From NCBI RefSeq assembly GCF_039631355.1, contig NZ_JBDIVF010000005.1, positions 124,001-188,000 of the forward strand: 64,000 nucleotides of DNA. Reading direction: 5' to 3'. Positions 1-7,443 of the stretch are shown in pieces (the stretch's first letter is position 1; every line of letters starts with the position of its first letter). The DNA comes from Uliginosibacterium paludis. GTDB taxonomy: Bacteria > Pseudomonadota > Gammaproteobacteria > Burkholderiales > Rhodocyclaceae. Below the pieces are notes generated by a model. The model was not told the origin of the DNA. It saw only the letters and a list, made by a program, of their open reading frames with translations, and searched no databases. A program made the position numbers and the translations under genes.

Positions 1-1
1 C

Positions 2-448
2 GGGGCGGGAGACGTGGTGTCGATCCGGGTGTTCGGTGAAGACGATCTCAGCCGCGAGAAGATCCGCCTGACCGACTCGGGCTCGATCTTCATGCCGGGG
101 CTGGGCGAAATGGTGGTGCGCGGCAAGACGCTGGGCGAAGTCGAGAAGATGGTGGTGGACGGGCTTTCGGGCCGCATCCTGGTGAATCCGAAGGTGTCGG
201 TGTCGGTCGATGAATACCGCCCCTTCTTCATCAACGGCATGGTCGACAAGCCGGGTGGCTACCCCTTCCAGCCGGGCCTCACGCTGCGCAAGGCGGCGTC
301 ACTCGCCGGTGGTTTCAAGGAGCGCGCTTCGCTGAGCAAGCTTTTCGTGATTCGCGGCGATGACCCGCAGCAGCGCCAGTTCAAGGCAGATCTCAATACG
401 CCGGTGTTCCCCGGCGACATCGTGACGGTGGAAGAGAGCTTCTTCTGA
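2..448 (+). CDS. Polysaccharide export outer-membrane protein (Wza/OPX family), C-terminal part
   Basis: The reading frame is open from the first bases, so the N-terminus, including any lipoprotein signal, lies outside the window. The visible 148 residues begin with GDVVSIRVFGEDDLS, typical of the Poly_export domain. An SLBB-type beta-grasp segment follows (RPFFINGMVDKPGGYPF and then a repeat-like stretch ending in PGDIVTVEESFF). OPX proteins form the outer-membrane or periplasmic channel through which capsule or exopolysaccharide leaves the cell. The gene lies 54 bases before a Wzc-like autokinase, its usual partner. The family is clear; which polymer is exported cannot be told. Confidence 0.9.
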   Translation, partial: GAGDVVSIRVFGEDDLSREKIRLTDSGSIFMPGLGEMVVRGKTLGEVEKMVVDGLSGRILVNPKVSVSVDEYRPFFINGMVDKPGGYPFQPGLTLRKAASLAGGFKERASLSKLFVIRGDDPQQRQFKADLNTPVFPGDIVTVEESFF

Positions 449-502
449 GAGTGCCGGCGCGTTTGCTGACGGCTTTGCAACATCGAATTCAACACGGCTT
501 CC

Positions 503-2737
503 ATGAACATGAATCAAAACTCCCGGACTGTCCCGGACGCTGACCAGCCCTTCGTTTCCCTGGGCGGCGGCTTGTCTGAAGAAAGCAAGCTCGAGCTGCT
601 CGAGTACTGGCGCAGCATCACCAAGCGGAAGTGGGCCATTCTCGGGCTCGGGCTGCTGGTGGCGCTCTTGGCCGCGGCTGTGGTGTATTCGCTCACGCCG
701 GTCTATCGCGCCACCTCAACCGTGCTGATCGAGCAGGGCAAGCGCAAGGTGCTCTCGATCGAGGATGTGTACGGCGGCATGTCGCAGGAGAAGGAGTACT
801 ACCAGACGCAGGTCGAGATCATCAAGTCTCGCGAAGTGGCCAACCGCACGGTGCGCGGTCTGCGCCTGTGGGAGTACCCGGAATTCGATCCGCGCAAGCC
901 GGACACCAGCCTGATCGGCAAGGCCAAGGAAGCGCTGGGCATCAAGGCTGAAGAGGTCGCCTGGAATGAAGACCGCCTGGTGGCGGCGACCGTGGAAACC
1001 TTCTCGAAGAGCCTGTCGGTGGAGCCGGTGCGCCTCTCGCAACTGGTGAAGCTGAGCTTCGAAGCCGAAGACCGCCAGCTCGCCGCACTGGTGGCGAACG
1101 CAGTGGCCGACGCCTACATCGGCGCCGACCGCGAAGCCAAGTTCAGCATGACGCAGCAGGCCAATGACTGGCTGCAGCAGCGCACCCAGGCGCTGCGCGA
1201 CAAGCTGGCAACCTCTGAAAAGGCGCTGCAGGCCTATCGCGAGAAGCAGGGCATCGTGAGCCTTTCCGGCTCGGCACAGACGGTGATCGGCCAGCAGATC
1301 GGCGAAGTGACGCAGCGCCTGGTGGAAGCCAAGGCCCGTCGCGCCGAAGCCGAGAGTGCCTATGAGCAGATGAAGTCGGTGCGTGATGGCGACTACTCGT
1401 CGGTGCCGGCCGTGGTGCGCAGCACCGCGGTGGGCGAAGCCAAGCGCCAGGAGTCGACCGCCGCGCTGAAGGTGGCCGAGCTGCAGCAACGCTATGGCTC
1501 GGAGCACCCGCGCATGGTGCAGGCGCAGTCCGAACTCAAGGCGGCGAAGGAAAACACCCTGCGCCAGATGCAGACCGTGGCTGCCAGCCTGACGCGGGAA
1601 TACGAATCGGCTCGCGCCACCGAGCGCGCGCTGGAAGGTGCGCTGTCGTCCGCCAAGGGCACGGTGCAGAACGTGAACCGTCAGGAATTCCAGCTCAGCG
1701 TGCTGGAGCGCGAAGTCGAGTCGAACAAGCAGCTCTATGACATGTTCATGAACCGCGCGAAGGAAACGCACGAAAGCAGCGATCTGCAGAGTGCGGTGGC
1801 CCGCGTGGTCGACCCGGCCGTGACGCCGCGTCTGCCGGTCAAGCCCAAGAAGAGCCAGGTGATCGCAATCGCGCTGGTGCTGGGGCTCTTTGCCGGCGTG
1901 CTGATCGCGCTGCTGCTCGACAAGCTCGACAACACGGTGAAGGGCATCGAGGATGCCGAGCGCCGCTTCCAGGTGCCGGTGCTCTCCGCTCTGCCTGAGC
2001 TGGGCGCCGCCGAAGGCAAGTCGGCCATGACGATGTTCATCGACAAGCCCGAGTCGCATCTGGCTGAAGCGGTGCGGACCGCGCGGACCGGCGTGCTGCT
2101 CTCCAACCTGGACGTGCCCTGCCGCATTCTGGTGGTGACTTCCAGCGTGCCGGGCGAAGGCAAGACGACGGTGTCGTCCAACCTGGCGCTGGCGCATGCG
2201 CAGACCAAGCGCACCCTGCTGATCGACGCCGACATGCGCCGCCCGCAGGTGGCGCGTCGCCTCTCGCTGCCGCCCACGGTGAAGGGCCTCTCGGCGCTGG
2301 TGGCCGGCACGGCGCGTGTCGAGGAGTGCATCTTCACGGTGAAGGGCTCACCGCTGGCGGTGATGCCGGCCGGCGAAGTGCCGCCGAACCCGGTGGAGCT
2401 GCTGCTCTCGCAACGCTTCCGCGAAACCCTGGATGCGCTGGCGCGTCACTACGAAGTGATCATCATCGACTCGCCGCCGGTGGAGCTGGTCAGCGACGCA
2501 CTGGTGATCTCGCCGCTGGCGACCAGCACCATCTTCGTGGTGCGCGCGATGGAAACGGCGTCGCCGCTGGTTCGCAAGAGCCTGGTGCGCCTGCAGCGCG
2601 CCGGGGCGAATGTGCTGGGCGTGGTGCTCAATCACCTCGACTTCAGCAAGTCGCAGCGCTATTACGGGGAATACTCCGGCTACGGCAAATCGGGCTACGA
2701 GGGCTACGGCTACGGCCAGAAGAAGAACGCGGCCTGA
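503..2737 (+). CDS. Polysaccharide co-polymerase / tyrosine autokinase (Wzc/BY-kinase)
   Basis: This 744-residue inner-membrane protein combines a Wzz chain-length domain with a bacterial tyrosine kinase. Transmembrane segments lie near residues 44-64 and 453-472 and flank a periplasmic coiled-coil region rich in Ala, Glu and Gln. The cytoplasmic kinase has Walker A (PGEGKTT, about 551-557), Walker A' (LLIDADMRRP, about 572) and Walker B (VIIIDSPP, about 652). The C-terminus carries a cluster of seven tyrosines, the usual autophosphorylation tail. BY-kinases cycle between phosphorylated and dephosphorylated states to control polymer length and export. The next gene is a CpsB-type phosphatase, a likely antagonist. 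The start is the first of two nearby ATGs (503, 509); neither has a strong ribosome binding site. Confidence 0.93.
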   Translation: MNMNQNSRTVPDADQPFVSLGGGLSEESKLELLEYWRSITKRKWAILGLGLLVALLAAAVVYSLTPVYRATSTVLIEQGKRKVLSIEDVYGGMSQEKEYYQTQVEIIKSREVANRTVRGLRLWEYPEFDPRKPDTSLIGKAKEALGIKAEEVAWNEDRLVAATVETFSKSLSVEPVRLSQLVKLSFEAEDRQLAALVANAVADAYIGADREAKFSMTQQANDWLQQRTQALRDKLATSEKALQAYREKQGIVSLSGSAQTVIGQQIGEVTQRLVEAKARRAEAESAYEQMKSVRDGDYSSVPAVVRSTAVGEAKRQESTAALKVAELQQRYGSEHPRMVQAQSELKAAKENTLRQMQTVAASLTREYESARATERALEGALSSAKGTVQNVNRQEFQLSVLEREVESNKQLYDMFMNRAKETHESSDLQSAVARVVDPAVTPRLPVKPKKSQVIAIALVLGLFAGVLIALLLDKLDNTVKGIEDAERRFQVPVLSALPELGAAEGKSAMTMFIDKPESHLAEAVRTARTGVLLSNLDVPCRILVVTSSVPGEGKTTVSSNLALAHAQTKRTLLIDADMRRPQVARRLSLPPTVKGLSALVAGTARVEECIFTVKGSPLAVMPAGEVPPNPVELLLSQRFRETLDALARHYEVIIIDSPPVELVSDALVISPLATSTIFVVRAMETASPLVRKSLVRLQRAGANVLGVVLNHLDFSKSQRYYGEYSGYGKSGYEGYGYGQKKNAA

Positions 2738-2828
2738 GCCCCCGGGCCTCGCCGCAGCGCGGCGCAGGCTGGTGGGGCGGGCGGTGCGCTGTCTGCTTCA
2801 GTGTGTGAGCGGCAGCGGTGAAAGGATG

Positions 2829-2859
2829 ACAATGCCCGCGAGAGCGGGCATTGTGTTTT
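2829..2859 (+). terminator. Rho-independent terminator after the autokinase gene
   Basis: An 11-bp perfect stem (2829-2839 with 2844-2854, sequence ACAATGCCCGC on the left arm) closes a GAGA loop and is followed by GTTTT. It lies 91 bases after the BY-kinase stop and 62 bases before the phosphatase start. The phosphatase may therefore be transcribed by read-through or from its own promoter. Confidence 0.8.
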
Positions 2860-2920
2860 ACCGGGCGGGAAGGGCGCGTGGCGTCGTTCTGGAAGATCCG
2901 CCGAATTGGGTTGTAGAGCA

Positions 2921-3652
2921 ATGATCGATATTCACTGTCACATCCTGCCTGGCATCGACGATGGTCCGAAAAGCGTTGATGAAGCGCTGGACCTTGCGCG
3001 AGCCTGTGTGGCCGATGGCATTCGCCACACGGTGGCAACACCGCATGTGTTTGCCGGGCGCTATGACAACCGCCGCAGCGGCATCGCGCGCGCGGCAGAG
3101 GTTTTTCGCGAGCTGCTGGACCTGCACCGCATTCCGCTCGCGCTCTCGTTTGCCGGGGAAGTGCGGCTTGGTGCCGAAGTCATCGATCTGCTCGCGCAGG
3201 ACCAGATTCCCTTTCTCGGCGAATGCGAGGGGTTCCGCATCATGCTGCTGGAGCTGCCCGACGCGCAGATTCCGCTCGGCGCGCTGAACCTGGTTCGGCA
3301 CCTGCTCAGCGAAGGCGTGCGGCCGGTGCTGGTGCACCCGGAGCGCAACAAGGCCATCATGGACATGCCGGAGCGCGTGCTGCCTTTCGTGGATGCCGGC
3401 TGCTACCTGCAGGTGACGGCAGCGTCGGTGACGGGGCAGTTCGGCCCGCGCGTGCTGGAGACGACCGATTACCTGCTGGAGGAGCGACTCGTCACCGTGG
3501 TGGCGAGCGATGCGCACAATCTCTCCGGCCGGCCGCCGCGCATGAGCGAGGCGCACCGCATCCTGAGCGGGCGTTTCGGCGAAGCGCTGGCCAGCGAACT
3601 CTGCGTGAGCGGCCCGGCCCGTCTGTGCGGCATGAGGAGTCAGCATGGCTGA
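2921..3652 (+). CDS. CpsB/CapC-type PHP-family tyrosine-protein phosphatase
   Basis: This 243-residue protein starts MIDIHCHILPGIDDGP, the metal-binding N-terminal motif of PHP phosphoesterases of the CpsB/YwqE type. Further family motifs are LVHPERN and the late SDAHN. Such enzymes are manganese-dependent and dephosphorylate the tyrosine cluster of BY-kinases; the adjacent kinase is the obvious substrate. ATG 2921 is preferred over an in-frame TTG at 2906 because homologues begin at the metal-binding motif. The gene overlaps the next one by 8 bases. In many Proteobacteria the phosphatase beside Wzc is a low-molecular-weight Wzb type, so a PHP enzyme here is notable. Confidence 0.88.
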   Translation: MIDIHCHILPGIDDGPKSVDEALDLARACVADGIRHTVATPHVFAGRYDNRRSGIARAAEVFRELLDLHRIPLALSFAGEVRLGAEVIDLLAQDQIPFLGECEGFRIMLLELPDAQIPLGALNLVRHLLSEGVRPVLVHPERNKAIMDMPERVLPFVDAGCYLQVTAASVTGQFGPRVLETTDYLLEERLVTVVASDAHNLSGRPPRMSEAHRILSGRFGEALASELCVSGPARLCGMRSQHG

Positions 3653-4289
3653 GCCACGTTCGCGCAAGCAGATCCTGAATCTGTCTCTGGTGGCGCTGGT
3701 CTGCCTGCTGGCAGCCTGGGGCATCTGGCAGGCACAGCGGGTGATGCGGGCGGATTTCACCGCCATGCAGGCGCGCTATCGCATTGACGGCTGGGCCGCA
3801 GGCAAGTCGCAATGGACGGTGCCGGCATGGATCGAAGCGCGCGACGATCTGCTCGAAGCCTCACGCATTGCGCCCGACAATCCGCTGACCTTCGACTATC
3901 TTGCGCAGCTCAACGCGCTGCGCGGCCGCCGCGCCTGGGAGGCGCCCGAGCTGCGCAAGGCATATTTCAGCGACGCCCTGCGCTTCCAGAAAATATCGCT
4001 CGCCTTGCGACCGGAAAACGGTGCCGCCTGGGCGAGTCTGGCGCTGGGCCATTTCGCACTGGAAGATCACCCGGCGGCTTTTGGAGCCTTGCGCCAGGCG
4101 CTGCGATACGGACCCTATGAGGTGCCGGTCAAGCAGATGGCGGAAGAACTCGTGCTCGCAATGTGGGCCGAAGCGCCTGCCGATCTGCATGCCTGGCTGC
4201 TGCAGCGTCATCGCGATGGAACATCTGACGAAAAAGCCGACATTGATCGGCTGGCCAAGCGTTATGGCGTCCGGATTCAGGAGGGCTGA
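3645..4289 (+). CDS. Membrane-anchored TPR-like protein of the polysaccharide locus (VpsP-like?)
   Basis: This 214-residue protein has a short basic N-terminus and one hydrophobic segment at about residues 12-30, then a soluble region that looks periplasmic. Two helical repeats resemble tetratricopeptide units: a LEASRIAPDNPLTFDYLAQL segment, and an ALRPENGAAWASLALGHFAL segment followed by AFGALRQALRYGP. The start overlaps the phosphatase end by 8 bases, so the two are probably translated together. The layout resembles the VpsP-type accessory protein of some exopolysaccharide clusters; that name is a suggestion from size and context. A role as a scaffold in polymer assembly is inference. Confidence 0.7.
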   Translation: MAEPRSRKQILNLSLVALVCLLAAWGIWQAQRVMRADFTAMQARYRIDGWAAGKSQWTVPAWIEARDDLLEASRIAPDNPLTFDYLAQLNALRGRRAWEAPELRKAYFSDALRFQKISLALRPENGAAWASLALGHFALEDHPAAFGALRQALRYGPYEVPVKQMAEELVLAMWAEAPADLHAWLLQRHRDGTSDEKADIDRLAKRYGVRIQEG

Positions 4290-4300
4290 AGCAGTCGCCG

Positions 4301-4306
4301 TATAAT
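4301..4306 (+). promoter_or_regulatory. Candidate -10 element before rfbB
   Basis: A perfect TATAAT lies 31 bases before the rfbB start, in the short gap after the repeat-protein gene. The best -35 match (TTCAGG, 4276-4281) is weak and sits 19 bases upstream, so the call rests mainly on the -10 box. Confidence 0.4.
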
Positions 4307-4337
4307 CCCGTTTTGCTTACTGGCTGGGATTTGATCC

Positions 4338-5402
4338 ATGACGATTCTCGTGACCGGCGGTGCCGGCTTCATCGGCAGCAATTTCGTACTCGATTGGCTG
4401 AAGCAGTCGGATGAGCCGGTCATCAATCTGGACAAACTCACCTACGCCGGCAACCCGGAGAACTTCGCCTCGCTCACAGGCGACGCGCGCCACACCTTTG
4501 TTCAGGGCGACATCTGCGACCGCGCCCTGATCGACCGGTTGCTCGCTGAGCACCAGCCGCGCGCGATCGTCCATTTCGCGGCTGAATCTCACGTGGATCG
4601 CAGCATCCACGGCCCGGGCGAATTCCTGCGTACCAATATCGATGGCACCTTCACCCTGCTCGAAGCCGCGCGCGCCTACTGGAGTGCGCTGGAGGGCGAC
4701 CCAAAGACCGCCTTCCGCTTCCACCATGTGAGCACGGACGAAGTCTACGGCTCGCTCAAGCCGACCGACCCGCCCTTCACCGAAACCAATCCTTACGAGC
4801 CCAACAGCCCGTATTCGGCGAGCAAGGCCGCAAGTGACCACTTGGTCCGCGCCTGGCATCACACCTACGGCCTGCCGGTGACCACCAGCAACTGCTCGAA
4901 CAACTACGGCCCCTACCACTTCCCCGAGAAGCTGATCCCGCTGATGATCGCCAATGCGCTCGCCGGCAAGGCCCTGCCCATCTACGGCGACGGCCAGCAG
5001 ATCCGCGACTGGCTCTACGTCACGGACCACTGCAGCGCGATCCGCGCCATCCTCGCCAAGGGCAAGGTCGGCGAGGTCTACAACGTGGGCGGCTGGAACG
5101 AGATGCCCAACATCGAAATCGTCCAGACCCTCATCAAGTTGCTGGACGAACTCTCGCCGCGTGCCGACGGCAAGTCCTACGCCGAGCAAATTACCTACGT
5201 CACCGATCGCCCCGGCCACGACCGCCGTTATGCGATCGACGCGCGCAAGATCGAGCGCGAACTCGGCTGGCGTCCGGCCGAAACCTTCCAGACCGGCATC
5301 CGCAAGACTGTCGAGTGGTATCTCGCCAATCAGGACTGGGTGGCCAACGTACTCAATGGCAGCTACCGCGAGTGGCTTGCCAAGAACTACGAGGCGCGCT
5401 GA
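4338..5402 (+). CDS. rfbB: dTDP-glucose 4,6-dehydratase
   Basis: RfbB converts dTDP-glucose to dTDP-4-keto-6-deoxyglucose, the second step of dTDP-L-rhamnose synthesis in the cytoplasm. The 354-residue protein is normal length and has the N-terminal NAD-binding GGAGFIGSNF motif, the VSTDEVYG substrate motif and the catalytic YSASK (YxxxK, about residue 161) of extended short-chain dehydrogenases. It opens the rfbB-rfbD-rfbA set, whose genes are separated by only 4 and 14 bases. The ATG at 4338 lies just after GGGATTTGATCC, a weak ribosome site. Confidence 0.96.
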   Translation: MTILVTGGAGFIGSNFVLDWLKQSDEPVINLDKLTYAGNPENFASLTGDARHTFVQGDICDRALIDRLLAEHQPRAIVHFAAESHVDRSIHGPGEFLRTNIDGTFTLLEAARAYWSALEGDPKTAFRFHHVSTDEVYGSLKPTDPPFTETNPYEPNSPYSASKAASDHLVRAWHHTYGLPVTTSNCSNNYGPYHFPEKLIPLMIANALAGKALPIYGDGQQIRDWLYVTDHCSAIRAILAKGKVGEVYNVGGWNEMPNIEIVQTLIKLLDELSPRADGKSYAEQITYVTDRPGHDRRYAIDARKIERELGWRPAETFQTGIRKTVEWYLANQDWVANVLNGSYREWLAKNYEAR

Positions 5403-5406
5403 TTCC

Positions 5407-6366
5407 ATGGCCTCTCGAATCCTCATCCTCGGTTGCGGCGGTCAGGTCGGCTGGGAGCTGCAACGCGCACTCGCCCCCCTCGGCGAAGTCATCGCACTCG
5501 ACTTTGACAGCACCGACTACTGCGGCGACTTCAGCCAGCCGGAAGCCGTGGCGCAAACCGTACGCACGCTCAAGCCTGACGTCATCGTCAATTCGGCCGC
5601 CCACACCGCCGTCGACAAGGCCGAAAGCGAAGCCGACTTTGCGCGCCTGCTCAACGCCACGACGCCGGGTGCGGCGGCACGGATTGCCAAAGAGATCGGC
5701 GCGCTGCTGGTGCATTACTCCACCGATTACGTCTTCGACGGCAGTGGGGACGCCGCGCGCGATGAAACCGCCTCGACCGGCCCGCTCAGTGTTTATGGTC
5801 AGACCAAGCTCGAAGGCGAACAGCTGATCCAGCAAAGTGGCTGCCGCCACCTGATCTTTCGCACCAGCTGGGTCTATGCCGCACGCGGCGGCAACTTTGC
5901 CAAGACCATGCTCAAGCTGGCGAGCGAGCGCGACACGCTCAAGATCATCAGTGACCAGATTGGCGCCCCGACCGGTGCCGATTTTCTGGCCGACGTGACC
6001 GCGCACGCCGTGAAGCAATACCTGAACACTCAGCGCTCAGCACACAGCACCCAGCACTCCGCCGAAGCTGGCAGCACTCAGAACTCAGCACCCAGCACTG
6101 ATTTTCCCTACGGCCTTTATCACTGCGTGGCCGGTGGCGAGACCAGCTGGTACGACTACGCGCAGTTCGTGTTTGCGCAAGCCCGCAAGGCCGGGCGCGA
6201 ACTCAAGGTGCAGGAAGTCAGCCCGATCCCGACCAGCGCCTACCCGACGCCCGCTACGCGCCCGCTGAATTCGCGCCTGTCGACAGCCAAACTCCAGCAA
6301 GCCTTTGGCCTCACCCTGCCGCATTGGCAGCGTGGCGTCGCCCGCATGCTCACCGAAATCCTCTGA
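5407..6366 (+). CDS. rfbD: dTDP-4-dehydrorhamnose reductase, with a repeat-encoded insertion
   Basis: RfbD reduces dTDP-4-dehydrorhamnose to dTDP-L-rhamnose. The 319-residue protein starts MASRILILGCGGQVGWEL, a Rossmann NAD(P)H site, and has STDYVFDGSG and the YGQTKLEGE (YxxxK) catalytic motif. Start ATG 5407 lies 4 bases after the rfbB stop; the reading frame extends further upstream only inside rfbB. Residues about 207-232 form an unusual Ser/Thr/Gln/His-rich insertion encoded by heptanucleotide repeats, placed just before the conserved GLYH segment. The insertion keeps the frame, so the enzyme is probably intact, with an added surface loop. Confidence 0.93.
   Translation: MASRILILGCGGQVGWELQRALAPLGEVIALDFDSTDYCGDFSQPEAVAQTVRTLKPDVIVNSAAHTAVDKAESEADFARLLNATTPGAAARIAKEIGALLVHYSTDYVFDGSGDAARDETASTGPLSVYGQTKLEGEQLIQQSGCRHLIFRTSWVYAARGGNFAKTMLKLASERDTLKIISDQIGAPTGADFLADVTAHAVKQYLNTQRSAHSTQHSAEAGSTQNSAPSTDFPYGLYHCVAGGETSWYDYAQFVFAQARKAGRELKVQEVSPIPTSAYPTPATRPLNSRLSTAKLQQAFGLTLPHWQRGVARMLTEIL
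6027..6100 (+). repeat. Heptanucleotide tandem repeats (ACTCAGC-type) inside rfbD
   Basis: The tract reads as degenerate 7-base units: ACTCAGC, GCTCAGC, ACACAGC, ACCCAGC, ACTCCGC, an 11-base interruption, then ACTCAGA, ACTCAGC, ACCCAGC. Seven is not a multiple of three, so successive units encode different residues, and gain or loss of one unit would shift the rfbD frame. The unit size resembles the short tandem repeats (STRR) described in cyanobacterial genomes; whether the two are related cannot be told here. Confidence 0.85.
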
Positions 6367-6380
6367 GAAAGCCCACGAAC

Positions 6381-7280
6381 ATGACTCTGCCCTCGAACAA
6401 GTCCCGCAAGGGCATCGTCCTGGCCGGCGGCTCCGGCACCCGCCTGCATCCGGCCACGCTGGCGCTCTCCAAGCAGCTGATCCCGGTGTATGACAAACCG
6501 ATGATCTACTACCCGCTGTCGGTGCTGCTCTTGGCAGGCATCCGCGAGATCCTGATCATTTCCACGCCGCAGGACACGCCGCGCTTCCAGCAACTGCTGG
6601 GCGATGGCAGCCAGTGGGGCGTGTCGCTCGAATACGCCGTGCAGCCGAGCCCGGACGGACTCGCCCAGGCTTTCATCATTGGTGAGCAGTTCGTCGGCGA
6701 TTCGCCCTCGGCCCTGGTGCTGGGCGACAACATTTTCTACGGCCACGACCTCGCCGGCCGCCTGAAGGCGGCCGATGCCCGCAGCAGCGGCGCCAGCGTG
6801 TTTGCCTATCCGGTGACCGATCCCGAGCGCTATGGCGTGGTGGAGTTTGACGCCAAGGGCCAGGCGGTGAGCCTGGAAGAAAAGCCGAAGCAGCCGCGCA
6901 GCCGCTATGCGGTGACCGGCCTCTACTTCTACGACACCCAGGTCGTCGAGTTCGCGAAGAACCTCAAGCCCTCCGCGCGCGGCGAGCTGGAGATCACCGA
7001 CCTGAACCGGATTTATCTGGAGCGTGGCGAGCTGGACGTGCAGCTGCTCGGCCGGGGGGATGCCTGGCTGGACACTGGCACGCATGACAGCCTGCTCGAA
7101 GCGAGCCAGTTCATCCAGACTCTGGAGAAGCGCCAGGGGCTGAAGATCTGCTGCCCGGAAGAGATCTGCTGGCGTAATGGCTGGATCAGCGACGCAGCGC
7201 TTGAAGCGCACGCGAAGCGGCTTGGCAAGAGCGGCTACGGTCAGTATCTGTTGCAGATCCTGGGCGAGAAAATCTATTGA
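6381..7280 (+). CDS. rfbA: Glucose-1-phosphate thymidylyltransferase
   Basis: RfbA joins dTTP and glucose-1-phosphate to make dTDP-glucose, the first step of rhamnose synthesis. The 299-residue protein has the nucleotide-binding GIVLAGGSGTRLHP motif near residue 10, followed by KQLIPVYDKPMIYYPLS, and the late LGRGDAWLDTGTHDSLLEAS segment typical of the family. ATG 6381 is chosen because the family starts a few residues before the GGSGTR loop; the frame upstream overlaps rfbD. rfbC, the 3,5-epimerase gene needed to finish the pathway, does not follow; a terminator does. Confidence 0.96.
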   Translation: MTLPSNKSRKGIVLAGGSGTRLHPATLALSKQLIPVYDKPMIYYPLSVLLLAGIREILIISTPQDTPRFQQLLGDGSQWGVSLEYAVQPSPDGLAQAFIIGEQFVGDSPSALVLGDNIFYGHDLAGRLKAADARSSGASVFAYPVTDPERYGVVEFDAKGQAVSLEEKPKQPRSRYAVTGLYFYDTQVVEFAKNLKPSARGELEITDLNRIYLERGELDVQLLGRGDAWLDTGTHDSLLEASQFIQTLEKRQGLKICCPEEICWRNGWISDAALEAHAKRLGKSGYGQYLLQILGEKIY

Positions 7281-7293
7281 GCTTCCGCTGAAG

Positions 7294-7337
7294 GCCGGGA
7301 TGCTTCGGGTGCCGAGTCCGAAGCATCCCGGCTTTTT
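7294..7337 (+). terminator. Strong rho-independent terminator after rfbA
   Basis: A 15-bp perfect stem (7294-7308 with 7318-7332, left arm GCCGGGATGCTTCGG) closes a 9-base loop and is followed by TTTTT. It ends the polysaccharide and rhamnose block. Confidence 0.93.
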
Positions 7338-7443
7338 GTCTCAGCGCTTGTGCTTCCGGATTGGACGACTTCTGATGACGCCGACGCACGCTCCGGTCGC
7401 GGCTTGAGCGTGTCGGGGCCTGACCCCTTTCAAGCCCTGGCAG

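Noticed and set aside
716..2197. Long minus-strand open frame (493 codons) opposite the tyrosine autokinase gene
   Set aside because: Its product is a His/Arg/Gln-rich shadow of the high-GC coding strand with no recognisable domain, and the plus-strand kinase explains the region.
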